64,000 nucleotides of DNA from Blastococcus tunisiensis (GTDB taxonomy: Bacteria; Actinomycetota; Actinomycetes; Mycobacteriales; Geodermatophilaceae), in the NCBI RefSeq assembly GCF_900112815.1, contig NZ_FOND01000016.1:1-64000 (forward strand), read 5' to 3'. Under the pieces are notes generated by a model. That model searched no databases. It was not told where the DNA came from and saw nothing but the letters and a program-made list of their open reading frames with translations. How positions within the stretch are numbered: the first letter of the stretch is position 1; each line of letters opens with the position of its first letter. Made by a program: the position numbers and the translations under genes. Of the stretch, positions 7,679 to 15,462 are shown in pieces.

Positions 7679-7722
7679 CTGGCGACGGTATGACGTCCTG
7701 TGCCGTTCAGTGAAGCGCGGCC
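7679..7722. other. Probable attR junction inside tadA
   Basis: Chromosomal tadA coding sequence becomes recognisable at GLPGMCTLHANSA (from about 7716). Upstream the same frame reads residues unlike the family, and the integrase start codon is only ~35 bp away. The crossover must therefore lie within roughly this interval. The exact core dinucleotide needs the left junction, which is outside the window. Confidence 0.7.
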
Positions 7723-8069
7723 TGCCCGGGATGTGCACGCTGCACGCCAACAGCGCCCGCGAGGCCGTGGTGAAGATGTGCACGCTGCCGCTGCTGGCCG
7801 GGGAGAACATCGGGACGGCGTTCGTGGTGCCCACGGTGGCGGCCAGCGTCGACCTCGTCGTGCACGTGAACACCGACGCCTCGGGGCAGCGCCGGGTCCG
7901 GGAGATCGTGGCGCTGCCCGGGCGGGCGGAGAACGGCGTCATCGAGACCGCCGACGTCTTCACCACCCGCGACGGCCGGCTGGTGCGGGCCGACGGCTAC
8001 CCGCCGCACCCCGACCGCTTCGCCGCCGCCGGCTTCGACCTGCCCGCGCTCCTGGGCGAGCGGGCATGA
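7701..8069 (+). pseudogene. tadA: TadA/CpaF pilus-assembly ATPase, C-terminal remnant
   Basis: The last ~118 codons of a TadA/CpaF-type secretion ATPase: GLPGMCTLHANSAREAVVKMCTLPLLAGENI, then FVVPTVAASVDLVVHVNTD and a REIVALPGR strand. The Walker A/B and Asp-box parts are absent and presumably lie left of the integrated element. Family role: hexameric motor that powers Flp pilus assembly through TadB and TadC. Its stop overlaps the tadB start by 4 bp, so this end is still in the original operon. With the 5' part removed, the lysogen should lack a functional motor unless the element excises. A GTG codon at 7710 could give a small product, unlikely to be active. Confidence 0.88.
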
Positions 8070-8929
8070 CCGGATCCGGGGCGCTGCTCGGGCTGCTGCT
8101 GGGGGTCGGGCTGCTGCTGATCTGGCGCAGCGGGCCGCGCGCCCCGCAGCCGCGCAGTGCGCCGCGGCGCCCGGGACGGCGCCAGCTGCTCCTGGCCGAG
8201 GCCGGCCTCACCGGCATCAACGCCGCCCAGCTCCTCGCCCTGCAGGTGGCGCTGGGGCTGCTCTCCGTCGTCGTCGTCCTGCTGACCACCGGCACAGTGA
8301 CGGTCAGCCTCGTGTTCGGTCTCTTCGGCTTCGCCCTCCCGTACGCGCAGGTGCGCCGGCTGGCCGGCCGCCGCACGGCGGATCTGCGGGAGGTGTGGCC
8401 GGAGGTGGTCGACAACCTCGCGTCCGCGGTCCGGGCCGGGATGTCGCTGCCGGAGGCGCTCTCGGCGCTGTCCTCCCGGGGGCCGGAGGTGCTGCGGCCG
8501 CCGTTCGCCCGCTTCGCCGCCGAGTACCGCTCCACCGGCCGGTTCGGTGCCTGCCTCGACCGGCTCAAGGATGATCTCGCCGACCCCGTCGGCGACCGCA
8601 TCGTGGAGACCTTGCGGGTGGCCCGCGAGGTCGGTGGCACCGACCTCGGGGGGGTGCTCCGGACCCTCGCCACCTTCCTCCGCGAGGACGCCCGCGCCCG
8701 TGCGGAGCTGGAGACCCGGCAGGGCTGGGTGGTGTCCGCCGCCCGGCTCGCCGTGGCCGCGCCCTGGGTGGTGCTGCTCCTGCTCGCCACGCAGTCCACG
8801 ACCCTGGCCGCCTACGACTCGGCGCTGGGGACGGGGATCCTGCTGGTCGGCGGCGCCGTCTGCGTCGTCGCCTACCGGCTGATGCTGCGGATCGGCCGGT
8901 TGCCCGCGGACGTCAGGGTCCTGCAGTGA
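8066..8929 (+). CDS. tadB: TadB-like type II/IV pilus membrane protein
   Basis: 287 aa with a type II secretion F (T2SF) domain: WPEVVDNLASAVRAGMSLPEALSAL near residues 110-135 and VAREVGGTDLGGVLRTLATFLRED. Membrane segments lie near the N-terminus (~3-18), at ~55-90, and two at the C-terminus (~230-280). TadB and TadC form the inner-membrane platform on which the ATPase acts. ATG 8066 overlaps the tadA stop (ATGA). With tadA interrupted, this gene has lost its natural upstream promoter context and may be transcribed from inside the element or not at all. Confidence 0.9.
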   Translation: MTGSGALLGLLLGVGLLLIWRSGPRAPQPRSAPRRPGRRQLLLAEAGLTGINAAQLLALQVALGLLSVVVVLLTTGTVTVSLVFGLFGFALPYAQVRRLAGRRTADLREVWPEVVDNLASAVRAGMSLPEALSALSSRGPEVLRPPFARFAAEYRSTGRFGACLDRLKDDLADPVGDRIVETLRVAREVGGTDLGGVLRTLATFLREDARARAELETRQGWVVSAARLAVAAPWVVLLLLATQSTTLAAYDSALGTGILLVGGAVCVVAYRLMLRIGRLPADVRVLQ

Positions 8930-9867
8930 GCGCCGGGGTGCTCGGGATACTGCTCGGGCTGATGGCCGGGGTCGGCCTGATCCTGGCGGTCGCCTATGCA
9001 CCCCCGTTCCGGTCGGTGCGGTTGGTGGACCGGCTGGCGCCCTACGTGCACGACACCCCGCCGCCGTCCCGGCTGCTCGGCACCGCGACCGAACCGGGCC
9101 TGCTCACCGCCGCCCGCCGGGTGTTCGGCCCGGTGATCGGTGACGGGGCGCGCCTGGTCGACCGGATGCTGGGCGGTCGGGTGGCCGTCCGCCGGCGGCT
9201 GGACGCGCTGGCCGGTGCCAGCACCGTCGAGGACTTCCGGGTGGAGCAGGTCGTCTGGGGCGGGCTCGGCCTGCTCGGCGCCGCAATCGTGGCCACCGTC
9301 GGTTCGGTGGCGGCCGGCGGCCTCAACGTGCTGTCGGCCGGGTTACTCTGCCTGGCCGGCCTGCTCGGCGGCGTCCTGGGCCGCGACTGGTGGCTGACCC
9401 AGCAGGTGCAGCGGCGGGAGGAGCTGCTGCTGGCCGAGTTCCCGGTCGTCGCGGAGCTGCTCGCGCTCGCGGTGACGGCGGGGGAGAGCCCGACCGCGGC
9501 CATCGCGCGGGTCACCCGCCTCTCCGGTGGCGAGCTCGCCCGCGAGCTCGGCGCGGCGCTCGGCCGCGCCCGCTCCGGGGTGCCGCTGATGGACGCGCTG
9601 CAGGAGGTGGCCGACCGCACGTCGCTGGACCCGCTGGCCCGGTTCATCGACGGGCTCCTGGTCGCCATCGAGCGCGGGACGCCCCTGGCCGAGGTGCTCC
9701 GCGCGCAGGCGGCCGACGTCCGCGAGGCCGGCAAGCGCCGGCTGCTCGAGGCCGGCGGACGGAAGGAGATCGCCATGATGGTGCCGGTCGTCTTCCTGGT
9801 CCTGCCGGTCACCGTTCTCTTCGCCCTGTTCCCGGGGCTGATCAGCATCGTCTCGCTGGCGCGATGA
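8926..9867 (+). CDS. tadC: TadC-like pilus assembly membrane protein
   Basis: 313 aa with a T2SF domain in the C-terminal half: EFPVVAELLALAVTAGESPTAAIARV and SGVPLMDALQEVADRTSLDPLARFIDGLLVAIERGTPLAEVL. It ends with the hydrophobic FLVLPVTVLFALFPGLISI. N-terminal and central membrane segments are present. GTG 8926 overlaps the tadB stop (GTGA, 4 bp), showing operon coupling. It is the partner of TadB in the secretion platform. Confidence 0.9.
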   Translation: MSAGVLGILLGLMAGVGLILAVAYAPPFRSVRLVDRLAPYVHDTPPPSRLLGTATEPGLLTAARRVFGPVIGDGARLVDRMLGGRVAVRRRLDALAGASTVEDFRVEQVVWGGLGLLGAAIVATVGSVAAGGLNVLSAGLLCLAGLLGGVLGRDWWLTQQVQRREELLLAEFPVVAELLALAVTAGESPTAAIARVTRLSGGELARELGAALGRARSGVPLMDALQEVADRTSLDPLARFIDGLLVAIERGTPLAEVLRAQAADVREAGKRRLLEAGGRKEIAMMVPVVFLVLPVTVLFALFPGLISIVSLAR

Positions 9868-9899
9868 GCCGGCGGGACCGACAGGAGGAAGGACGCATC

Positions 9900-10106
9900 A
9901 TGCGCCCGTTCACGTACCTGACGACCGCTCTCGCCGCGCTGGCGGCCCGGGTTCGCGGCGACGATCCCGAACGGGGCGACGTCCCCGGGTGGGTCATGAT
10001 CACGGTGATGACGGCGGCCCTCGTGCTGGCCATCCTGGTCCCGTTCCGCGAGGCGATCGTCGACGCGGTCACGAACGCGCTCACCTCCGTCACGACCGGC
10101 GGCTGA
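9900..10106 (+). CDS. Flp-type small pilin-like membrane protein
   Basis: 68 aa: a short basic leader, then ERGDVPGWVMITVMTAALVLAILV (hydrophobic, residues ~25-48) and an amphipathic tail. Its size and place in the operon fit the Flp major pilin. The usual G/E-Y processing motif is replaced by GDVPGW, a variant also seen in actinobacterial tad clusters, so processing by a prepilin peptidase is uncertain. AGGAAGGA precedes ATG 9900. It is 32 nt downstream of tadC and overlaps the next gene by one base. Confidence 0.75.
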   Translation: MRPFTYLTTALAALAARVRGDDPERGDVPGWVMITVMTAALVLAILVPFREAIVDAVTNALTSVTTGG

Positions 10107-10540
10107 TGGTCGCCCTGCGTGGTCCCTCCGCGAGCGTGCAGGGCAGCGGTGTTCCTCCGGGGGAGCGGGGCAGCGCCGTCGTCGACTTCGTCATGGTCTC
10201 GATGCTGATCGTGGCCCTGCTGCTGGCCGTCCTGCAGGTGGCGGTCTACGTGCACGTGCGCAACGTGGTGACGGCGAGCGCGCAGGCCGGCGCGCGGTAC
10301 GCGGCCAACGCCGACGTCGACTCCGCGGCGGCCGCGCCGCGGACCGTGGAGGTCGTCGCACGCGCCACCTCGGTGCAGACCGCCGAGGGGCTCGCCTGCA
10401 CGTCGGGAGAAGAGGTGGACCCGAGCGGGCTGACCCTGGTGGTGGTGCGCTGCACCGGCGCGGTGCCGTCGCTGCTGTCGGCGCTGGGGAACCTGCTGCC
10501 GCTGGAGGTCACCGGCCGCGCGGTGAAGGAGGCGGCATGA
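10106..10540 (+). CDS. TadE-like pseudopilin
   Basis: 144 aa. ERGSAVVDFVMVSMLIVALLLAVLQVAVYVHVRN (residues ~20-52) is the TadE signature: a short leader, a glutamate/aspartate after the cleavage glycine, and one membrane helix. The rest is an extracytoplasmic domain with two cysteines that may pair. The start ATG overlaps the upstream TGA by one base. TadE-like proteins are minor pseudopilins needed for pilus biogenesis. Confidence 0.82.
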   Translation: MVALRGPSASVQGSGVPPGERGSAVVDFVMVSMLIVALLLAVLQVAVYVHVRNVVTASAQAGARYAANADVDSAAAAPRTVEVVARATSVQTAEGLACTSGEEVDPSGLTLVVVRCTGAVPSLLSALGNLLPLEVTGRAVKEAA

Positions 10541-10995
10541 CCTGGCTGCGCCGCCGGCTGGCCGGCGAGGACGGGTCGGCGCTGGTGGAGTTCGTCTTCA
10601 TCGCGCTGGTGGTGTTCGTGCCGCTGGTCTACATCGTCGCCGGGTTCTCGGCCGTGCAGCGCGGGGTGTTCGCCTCGACCGCCGCGGCGCGGGAGGCCGG
10701 CCGGGCGATCGCCACCGCCCCGGACCCGGTGACCGGGCAGGAGCGGGCGCTGCGGGCCGCGCAGCTGGCGGTGCAGGACCAGTCGGTCGACGTCACCGAT
10801 CTGCGGCTGGCCTACGCGCCGGCCGGCGCCGACTGCGCCGCGGCCGGCGGGTACGCGCCGACCCTGGCGCCGGGGGAGGAGTTCTCCGTGTGCGTCACCG
10901 TCACGGTGCGGATCCCGCTGCTGCCGGAGTTCATCGACGCCAACACCGCGACCGGCCAGTTCGTCGTCGAGCGGGACCGCTACGCGGACGCCTGA
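10537..10995 (+). CDS. TadE/TadF-like pseudopilin
   Basis: 152 aa. EDGSALVEFVFIALVVFVPLVYIVAGFSAVQRG (residues ~10-43) gives the pseudopilin leader and transmembrane helix, followed by an outer domain with two cysteines (near 105 and 122). ATG 10537 overlaps the preceding stop by 4 bp, so it is the last gene of the coupled tad block. Role as for the preceding gene; together they probably shape or prime the pilus. Confidence 0.82.
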   Translation: MTWLRRRLAGEDGSALVEFVFIALVVFVPLVYIVAGFSAVQRGVFASTAAAREAGRAIATAPDPVTGQERALRAAQLAVQDQSVDVTDLRLAYAPAGADCAAAGGYAPTLAPGEEFSVCVTVTVRIPLLPEFIDANTATGQFVVERDRYADA

Positions 10996-11189
10996 TGGTT
11001 CCGGCGGCGCGGTGAGATCGGGTCGTCCCGTCGCCGGCATCTCCGCGGGACGGAGCCTGGAGACCACCGCTCCGCGGGCGCGTCCATCCATGGGATGACG
11101 ACGGCGCCCCCGACCTGCGACTTCGGTCGGACCCGGCTCGGCACCTCCGGGCGATGTGCGGCACCCCGGCGCCCGACAGGCTTCCCGCC

Positions 11190-11450
11190 ATGACCGTGAT
11201 GCAGGGTTCCACCGTCCAGCTGGACCCCGACCGGGGGTTCGGCGTCCCGACCGACGCCATGGGGATCCTCGGCCTGGTCTTCGCCGTCGCCCTCTTCCCC
11301 CTCGGCATCGTGTTCAGCGCCCTGGGCCTGCGCAACACCCGCCGCGACGGCACCCGCGGCCGCGGGCTCGCCGTCGCCGGAATGGTCGTGGCGCTGCTGC
11401 AGGTGGCCGGGATCGCCGCGCTGCTCGTCGCCGCCGCGGTCGGCCCGTGA
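11190..11450 (+). CDS. Small two-helix membrane protein (DUF4190-like)
   Basis: About 86 aa from ATG 11190: MGILGLVFAVALFPLGIVFSALGL and LAVAGMVVALLQVAGIAALLVAAAV form two membrane helices joined by a short basic loop (RNTRRDGTRG). This two-helix layout with RG/RR in the loop matches DUF4190-type proteins of actinobacteria, whose function is unknown. An upstream GTG (11154) would add 12 residues of poor quality, so the ATG is preferred. It stands between the tad cluster and the acyl-CoA synthetase operon. Confidence 0.65.
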   Translation: MTVMQGSTVQLDPDRGFGVPTDAMGILGLVFAVALFPLGIVFSALGLRNTRRDGTRGRGLAVAGMVVALLQVAGIAALLVAAAVGP

Positions 11451-11629
11451 GCGCCGAGACCCGGGCCGGAGGGAGCGGCGGCCCGTCCGGTCCCGAGCGG
11501 CCGAGCGTCGTCGCCGCCCGCCAGCTCGCCGAGGAGGCGCGCCAGCGCCGGTACCAGCCACGCTCGCGCCTCCCACCGCGGCTCCGCAGGTCCCGCCGGT
11601 TCCAGGCCCTGGCCTCGGTGGCCCGGTAG
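11447..11629 (+). CDS. Possible small basic protein
   Basis: 60 aa from a GTG that overlaps the stop of the preceding gene (GTGA). The product is rich in Arg, Ser and Pro with no recognisable motif. The overlap suggests coupling, but composition alone would allow a chance frame in this GC-rich DNA. Confidence 0.3.
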   Translation: MSAETRAGGSGGPSGPERPSVVAARQLAEEARQRRYQPRSRLPPRLRRSRRFQALASVAR

Positions 11630-11643
11630 CCGACCGGCGTCGC

Positions 11644-11661
11644 GGTGCAACGCGTTGCACC
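11644..11661. promoter_or_regulatory. 18-bp perfect palindrome, candidate operator
   Basis: GGTGCAACGCGTTGCACC is fully self-complementary with a central CG, the style of LacI-family operators (some TetR sites look similar). It lies 73 bp upstream of the acyl-CoA synthetase start and is the only perfect palindrome in that spacer. No LacI-type regulator is in the window. Confidence 0.6.
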
Positions 11662-11734
11662 GGTCTGGACGCCGGTGAGCCGCCGCGCCAGACTCCGCTG
11701 ACCAGTCCCGGACGACGACGTCGCGGAGGTCGGC

Positions 11735-13234
11735 ATGGCGTACCCGTTCGACCGCAGCGACATCGAGCCGGGCCCGGACGGGATCCGTCGCTACCGGAAC
11801 CTGCCGCGCAACCTCCCGGAGATGCTCCGCTCGGCGGTCGATCGCCGGCCGGACGGCGAGGCGCTGGTCGAGCTCGGCGGCGAGCGGGTGACCTACCGGC
11901 AGCTGTGGGACCGCGCCGCGCGGGTCGCCGGCGGCCTGCGGGCAGGGGGCGTGCAGCCGGGGGACCGGGTCGCCATCCGGCTGCCCAACGGCAACGACTG
12001 GGTGTACGCGTTCTGGGGCACGCTGCTGGCCGGCGCCGTCGCCGTCCCGGTGAACACCCGGTTCGCCGAGCCCGAGGTCCGCTACGTCCTCGACGACTCC
12101 GGCGCCACCGCCGTGTTCGAGCCGGGGGAGCCGCTACCCGACGGGGAGCCGCTGGAGACCACCGACCAGGGGCACGCCGACCTGGCCGCGATCTTCTACA
12201 CCAGCGGCACCACCGGCTTCCCCAAGGGTGCGATGACCACCCACGAGAACTTCCTGTCCAACGTCGAGACCTGCCTGCGCTGCCTGGCCGTCGACCGCGC
12301 GGAGCCGGCGTCCACGCTCATCTCGGTGCCGCTGTTCCACGTCACCGGCTGCAACTCCCAGCTGCTCGTGGTCACCGCGCTCGCCGGGACGTCGGTGATC
12401 ATGCCTGCCTTCGAGGTCCAGGCCTTCCTGCGCGCGATCTCCGACGAGCGCATCTCGGTGCTGACCACCGTGCCGGCCATCTACTGGCTCGCGCTGCAGC
12501 AGCCCGACTTCGCCGCGATCGACACCTCGTCGGTGCGGTCGCTCAGCTACGGCGGCGCACCCATCGCCCCCGACCTGGTGCACCGCATCCAGCAGGCGTT
12601 CCCCACGGCGCGGGTCGGCAACGGCTTCGGGCTCACCGAGACCGCGTCGGTCTCCACCTACCTGCCGCACGAGGACGCCGCCGAGCACGCCGACACCGTC
12701 GGCTACCCCGCGCCGGTGGTCGACGTCCGGCTCGACGACCCCGACCCGGTCAGCGGGGTGGGCGAGCTGCTGATCCGCGGCCCCAACGTCGTCCCGGGCT
12801 ACTGGCGCAAGCCGGAGCAGACGGCGGAGACGTTCGTCGACGGCTGGCTGCACTCCGGGGACCTGGCCCGCATCGACGACGACGGGCGGGTGGCGATCGT
12901 CGACCGCAAGAAGGACATGATCAACCGCGGCGGCGAGAACGTGTACTGCGTCGAGGTGGAGAACGCCCTGGCCGCGCACCCGGACGTCGGCGAGGTCGCC
13001 GTCATCGGCGTCCCCGATCCGATGATGGGCGAGAAGGTCGGCGCCGTCGTCGTCCCCCGGCCCGGGCACGTGCTCGACGCCGCGGAGCTGACCGCCTACG
13101 CAGCCGAGCACCTGGCCGACTTCAAGGTGCCGCAGTACGTCGTCGTCCGGAGCGAACCGCTGCCCCGCAACCCCGGCGGCAAGGTGCTCAAGCCGTCGCT
13201 GCGCGAGCAGACCGACTGGCAGTCCCAGCGCTGA
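11735..13234 (+). CDS. AMP-forming acyl-CoA synthetase/ligase
   Basis: 499 aa adenylate-forming enzyme. Motifs in order: ATP-binding YTSGTTGFPKG (~155-165), FHVTGCN, NGFGLTET (~291), WLHSGDLARIDDDG with VDRKKDMINRGGENVYC (~370-410), and the C-terminal catalytic lysine in PRNPGGKVLK (~487). It activates a carboxylic acid to an acyl-adenylate and then an acyl-CoA. GGAGG lies 6 nt before ATG 11735. It shares an operon with the phosphotriesterase-like gene 25 bp downstream, which suggests hydrolytic release of an acid followed by CoA activation. Chain specificity cannot be read. Confidence 0.9.
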   Translation: MAYPFDRSDIEPGPDGIRRYRNLPRNLPEMLRSAVDRRPDGEALVELGGERVTYRQLWDRAARVAGGLRAGGVQPGDRVAIRLPNGNDWVYAFWGTLLAGAVAVPVNTRFAEPEVRYVLDDSGATAVFEPGEPLPDGEPLETTDQGHADLAAIFYTSGTTGFPKGAMTTHENFLSNVETCLRCLAVDRAEPASTLISVPLFHVTGCNSQLLVVTALAGTSVIMPAFEVQAFLRAISDERISVLTTVPAIYWLALQQPDFAAIDTSSVRSLSYGGAPIAPDLVHRIQQAFPTARVGNGFGLTETASVSTYLPHEDAAEHADTVGYPAPVVDVRLDDPDPVSGVGELLIRGPNVVPGYWRKPEQTAETFVDGWLHSGDLARIDDDGRVAIVDRKKDMINRGGENVYCVEVENALAAHPDVGEVAVIGVPDPMMGEKVGAVVVPRPGHVLDAAELTAYAAEHLADFKVPQYVVVRSEPLPRNPGGKVLKPSLREQTDWQSQR

Positions 13235-13259
13235 CCGACCCACCGACCGAAGGGAAGAC

Positions 13260-14240
13260 ATGCCCACCGTCGAGACCGTCCGGGGCCCGATCGACACCGC
13301 CGACCTGGGGCCCACGCTCATGCACGAGCACGTCTTCGTGCTCTCCACCGAGCACCTGCAGAACTACGGCGAGAACGACTGGTGGGACGAGGACGAGCGC
13401 GTCGCCGACGCGGTCGCGCAGCTGAACGGGCTCAAGGCGCTCGGCATCGACACGATCGTCGACCCGACGGTGTGGGGGCTCGGGCGCTACATCCCGCGGG
13501 TGCAGCGGGTCGCCGAGCAGACCGACCTCAACATCATCGTGGCGACCGGCCTCTACACCTACGACGAGATCCCGCACCAGTACGAGCACCGGGGTCCGGG
13601 GCTGCTGCTCGACCTCCCGCGCGACCCGATGGTCGACGACTTCACCCGCGACATCCGCGACGGCATCGCCGGCACCGGGGTCAAGGCGGCGTTCCTCAAG
13701 TGCGTGGTGGAGGCGAAGGGGTTGACGCCCGGTGTGGAGCGCAACCTGCGGGCCTGCGCGGCCACCCACCGCGACACCGGTGCCCCGATCACCGTGCACA
13801 CCTCGGTGCACAACCACGCCGGCCGGCTCGCCCTGCAGGTCTTCCGCGACGAGGGCGTCGACCTGACCAAGGTGGTCATCGGCCACGCCGGCGACAGCAA
13901 CGACCTCGACTACCTGACCGAGCTCGCCGACGCCGGCTGCCTCCTGGGCATGGACCGCTTCGGCCTCGACATCTACAACCCGACGTCGTCGCGGGTGGAC
14001 ACGATCGTCGCGCTGGCCGAGCGCGGCTACGCCGACCGGATGGTGCTGGCCCACGACGCCAGCTGCTACATCGACTACTTCCCCGGCGTGGAGGCCCAGG
14101 CCGCCAAGGAGCAGATCGCGCCGAACTGGAACTACACCCACATCAGCACCGACGTGCTGCCCATGCTGCGCGAGCGCGGCATGACCGACGACCAGCTCCG
14201 GCAGATGCTGGTGGAGGCACCCCGGCGCTACTTCGAGTGA
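13260..14240 (+). CDS. Phosphotriesterase-family metal hydrolase (lactonase-like)
   Basis: 326 aa amidohydrolase-superfamily barrel. All metal ligands expected of the family are visible: H22-x-H24 in MHEHVF, carboxylated lysine K147 in AFLKC, H180 in TVHTS, H209 in IGHAGD and D266 in AHDAS. The family includes phosphotriesterases, lactonases and quorum-quenching enzymes; the first beta-strand HEHV and length fit, but the substrate cannot be assigned. GAAGGGAAG precedes ATG 13260. It is coupled to the upstream acyl-CoA synthetase and faces an AraC-type gene convergently, ending 13 bp from it. Confidence 0.88.
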   Translation: MPTVETVRGPIDTADLGPTLMHEHVFVLSTEHLQNYGENDWWDEDERVADAVAQLNGLKALGIDTIVDPTVWGLGRYIPRVQRVAEQTDLNIIVATGLYTYDEIPHQYEHRGPGLLLDLPRDPMVDDFTRDIRDGIAGTGVKAAFLKCVVEAKGLTPGVERNLRACAATHRDTGAPITVHTSVHNHAGRLALQVFRDEGVDLTKVVIGHAGDSNDLDYLTELADAGCLLGMDRFGLDIYNPTSSRVDTIVALAERGYADRMVLAHDASCYIDYFPGVEAQAAKEQIAPNWNYTHISTDVLPMLRERGMTDDQLRQMLVEAPRRYFE

Positions 14241-14253
14241 TCGCGGCGGCAGG

Positions 14254-15201
14254 TCAGTGCGGGAGCTGCTGCCACTCCCGCGGCGAGATGCCGTAGGCGG
14301 CCCGGAACCGCCGGGCGAAGTGGCTCGGGTCGTGGAAGCCACAGGCGAGAGCCGTTCCGGCGATCGGCCGGCGTCGACCCCGGGGCGAGAGCAGCTCGGC
14401 GCGGGCCAGCTCCAGCCGCTCGGCGATCAGCCACTGCTCGAGGCCGACCCCGGCCGCGGCGCAGACCTTGTAGAGCTGCCGGACGGAGACGTTGTGCGCG
14501 GCGGCGATCCGCACGGGCCCCAGGTCGGGCTCGGTCAGATGCCGACGGGCCCAGGCGAGCACCCTGGTCAGCAGCGTCTCCTCCCGCACCTCGCGGGCCA
14601 GCCGCTCGTCGTCGGCGGCGGAGACCAGCAGCGCCCGCACCAGCTCGACGGTGGCCGTGCCCAGGGTGGCGGCCCCGGCGTCGGCCGACAGCCGGTCCGC
14701 GTCGGCGGCCAGCCGGAGGAGGTGGTCGCGGACCAGGTCGTGCAGCGGGCTGGCGCGCAGCCGCGGCGCACCCCGGCGGACGACGTCCGGCGGCAGCGAC
14801 AACCGGACGTAGGGGATGTGGAACGCGCGCGAGCCGCCGGTGTCCACCCAGGAGAACTCGTACGGCGCGGTCAGGTCGCTGAGCATCAGCTGGCGCGGCG
14901 GCACGAGCGCCTCGGCGTCGAACTGGCGGAACCGGCCCACCCCGCTGGTCTGGACCGCGAGCGCCACCACCGGAGGGCTCTCCATCCGCAGGTGCCGGGG
15001 GGTGCGCACGAGCCGGAAGCCCGAGGCGTCGGTGGTGAACAGGTTGGCGGAGCCGAAGTGCCACAGGTGCATGCGCGAGTGCACGCGGGCGTCGGGGCCC
15101 AGGTGCTCGATCCGGCAGGGCACCGAGGCCTGGCCGAAGGCGGCGCGGAAGGCCTCGACCCGCTGCTCCGGCGCGATGGTCGCGGTGTCGAGCAGCTGCA
15201 T
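14254..15201 (-). CDS. AraC-family transcriptional regulator
   Basis: 315 aa. The N-terminal ~200 residues form an AraC-binding-type sensor (HLWHFGSANLFTTDASGFRLVRTPRH, MLSDLTAPYEF). The C-terminal ~110 residues carry two helix-turn-helix units: RIAAAHNVSVRQLYKVC and GTALACGFHDPSHFARRFRAAYGISPREW, the AraC hallmark. ATG 15201 has GAGGGA 7 nt upstream. It is divergent from the hydrolase-MBL operon (15415 onward) and convergent with the phosphotriesterase operon; the first is the likelier target by position. Confidence 0.9.
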   Translation of the reverse strand: MQLLDTATIAPEQRVEAFRAAFGQASVPCRIEHLGPDARVHSRMHLWHFGSANLFTTDASGFRLVRTPRHLRMESPPVVALAVQTSGVGRFRQFDAEALVPPRQLMLSDLTAPYEFSWVDTGGSRAFHIPYVRLSLPPDVVRRGAPRLRASPLHDLVRDHLLRLAADADRLSADAGAATLGTATVELVRALLVSAADDERLAREVREETLLTRVLAWARRHLTEPDLGPVRIAAAHNVSVRQLYKVCAAAGVGLEQWLIAERLELARAELLSPRGRRRPIAGTALACGFHDPSHFARRFRAAYGISPREWQQLPH

Positions 15202-15414
15202 CGGTCGTCCCTCGGCGGAGCTGGATGGGCGGGACGCGCGCGGCCCCGGCTCGCTCGTGCCGAGAGTGGCAGAGCGGGGCGGCACGGGGAACCGGCCGGC
15301 GCACGGGCAGCCGTGCAGGGAGGGACCGGAGGTGTGCGCGCACAGCCGCCCCGGAGGTGCGCCGCGGTGCCAGATTCCCCGCATCCGACGCCTCGCTCAC
15401 GACAGGGGAAGCGC

Positions 15415-15462
15415 ATGGCCACCCTCAGCACCACCGGATCCCGCGCCGAGGACCCCGCATGA
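15415..15462 (+). CDS. 15-aa leader peptide upstream of the hydrolase
   Basis: ATG 15415 with a good AGGGGAA Shine-Dalgarno opens a 15-codon frame (MATLSTTGSRAEDPA) that ends in an ATGA overlap with the hydrolase start. The hydrolase itself has no separate ribosome site, so translation of this mini-gene probably delivers ribosomes to it. Confidence 0.5.
   Translation: MATLSTTGSRAEDPA

Larger units (their letters stand above)
1..7700. mobile_element. Phage-like integrated element (prophage remnant or satellite), right part
   Basis: A serine integrase lies at the right boundary, next to an interrupted chromosomal tadA. HK97-type portal and capsid genes and small zinc-finger genes fill the interior on one strand, and an IS30-type element sits near the left edge. 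No terminase, prohead protease, tail, lysis or replication-initiator gene is recognisable in the 7.7 kb shown. The layout resembles compact elements such as mycobacterial phiRv1 (serine integrase plus head genes, no tail). The left end lies outside the window, so missing modules could be there. Confidence 0.8.
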
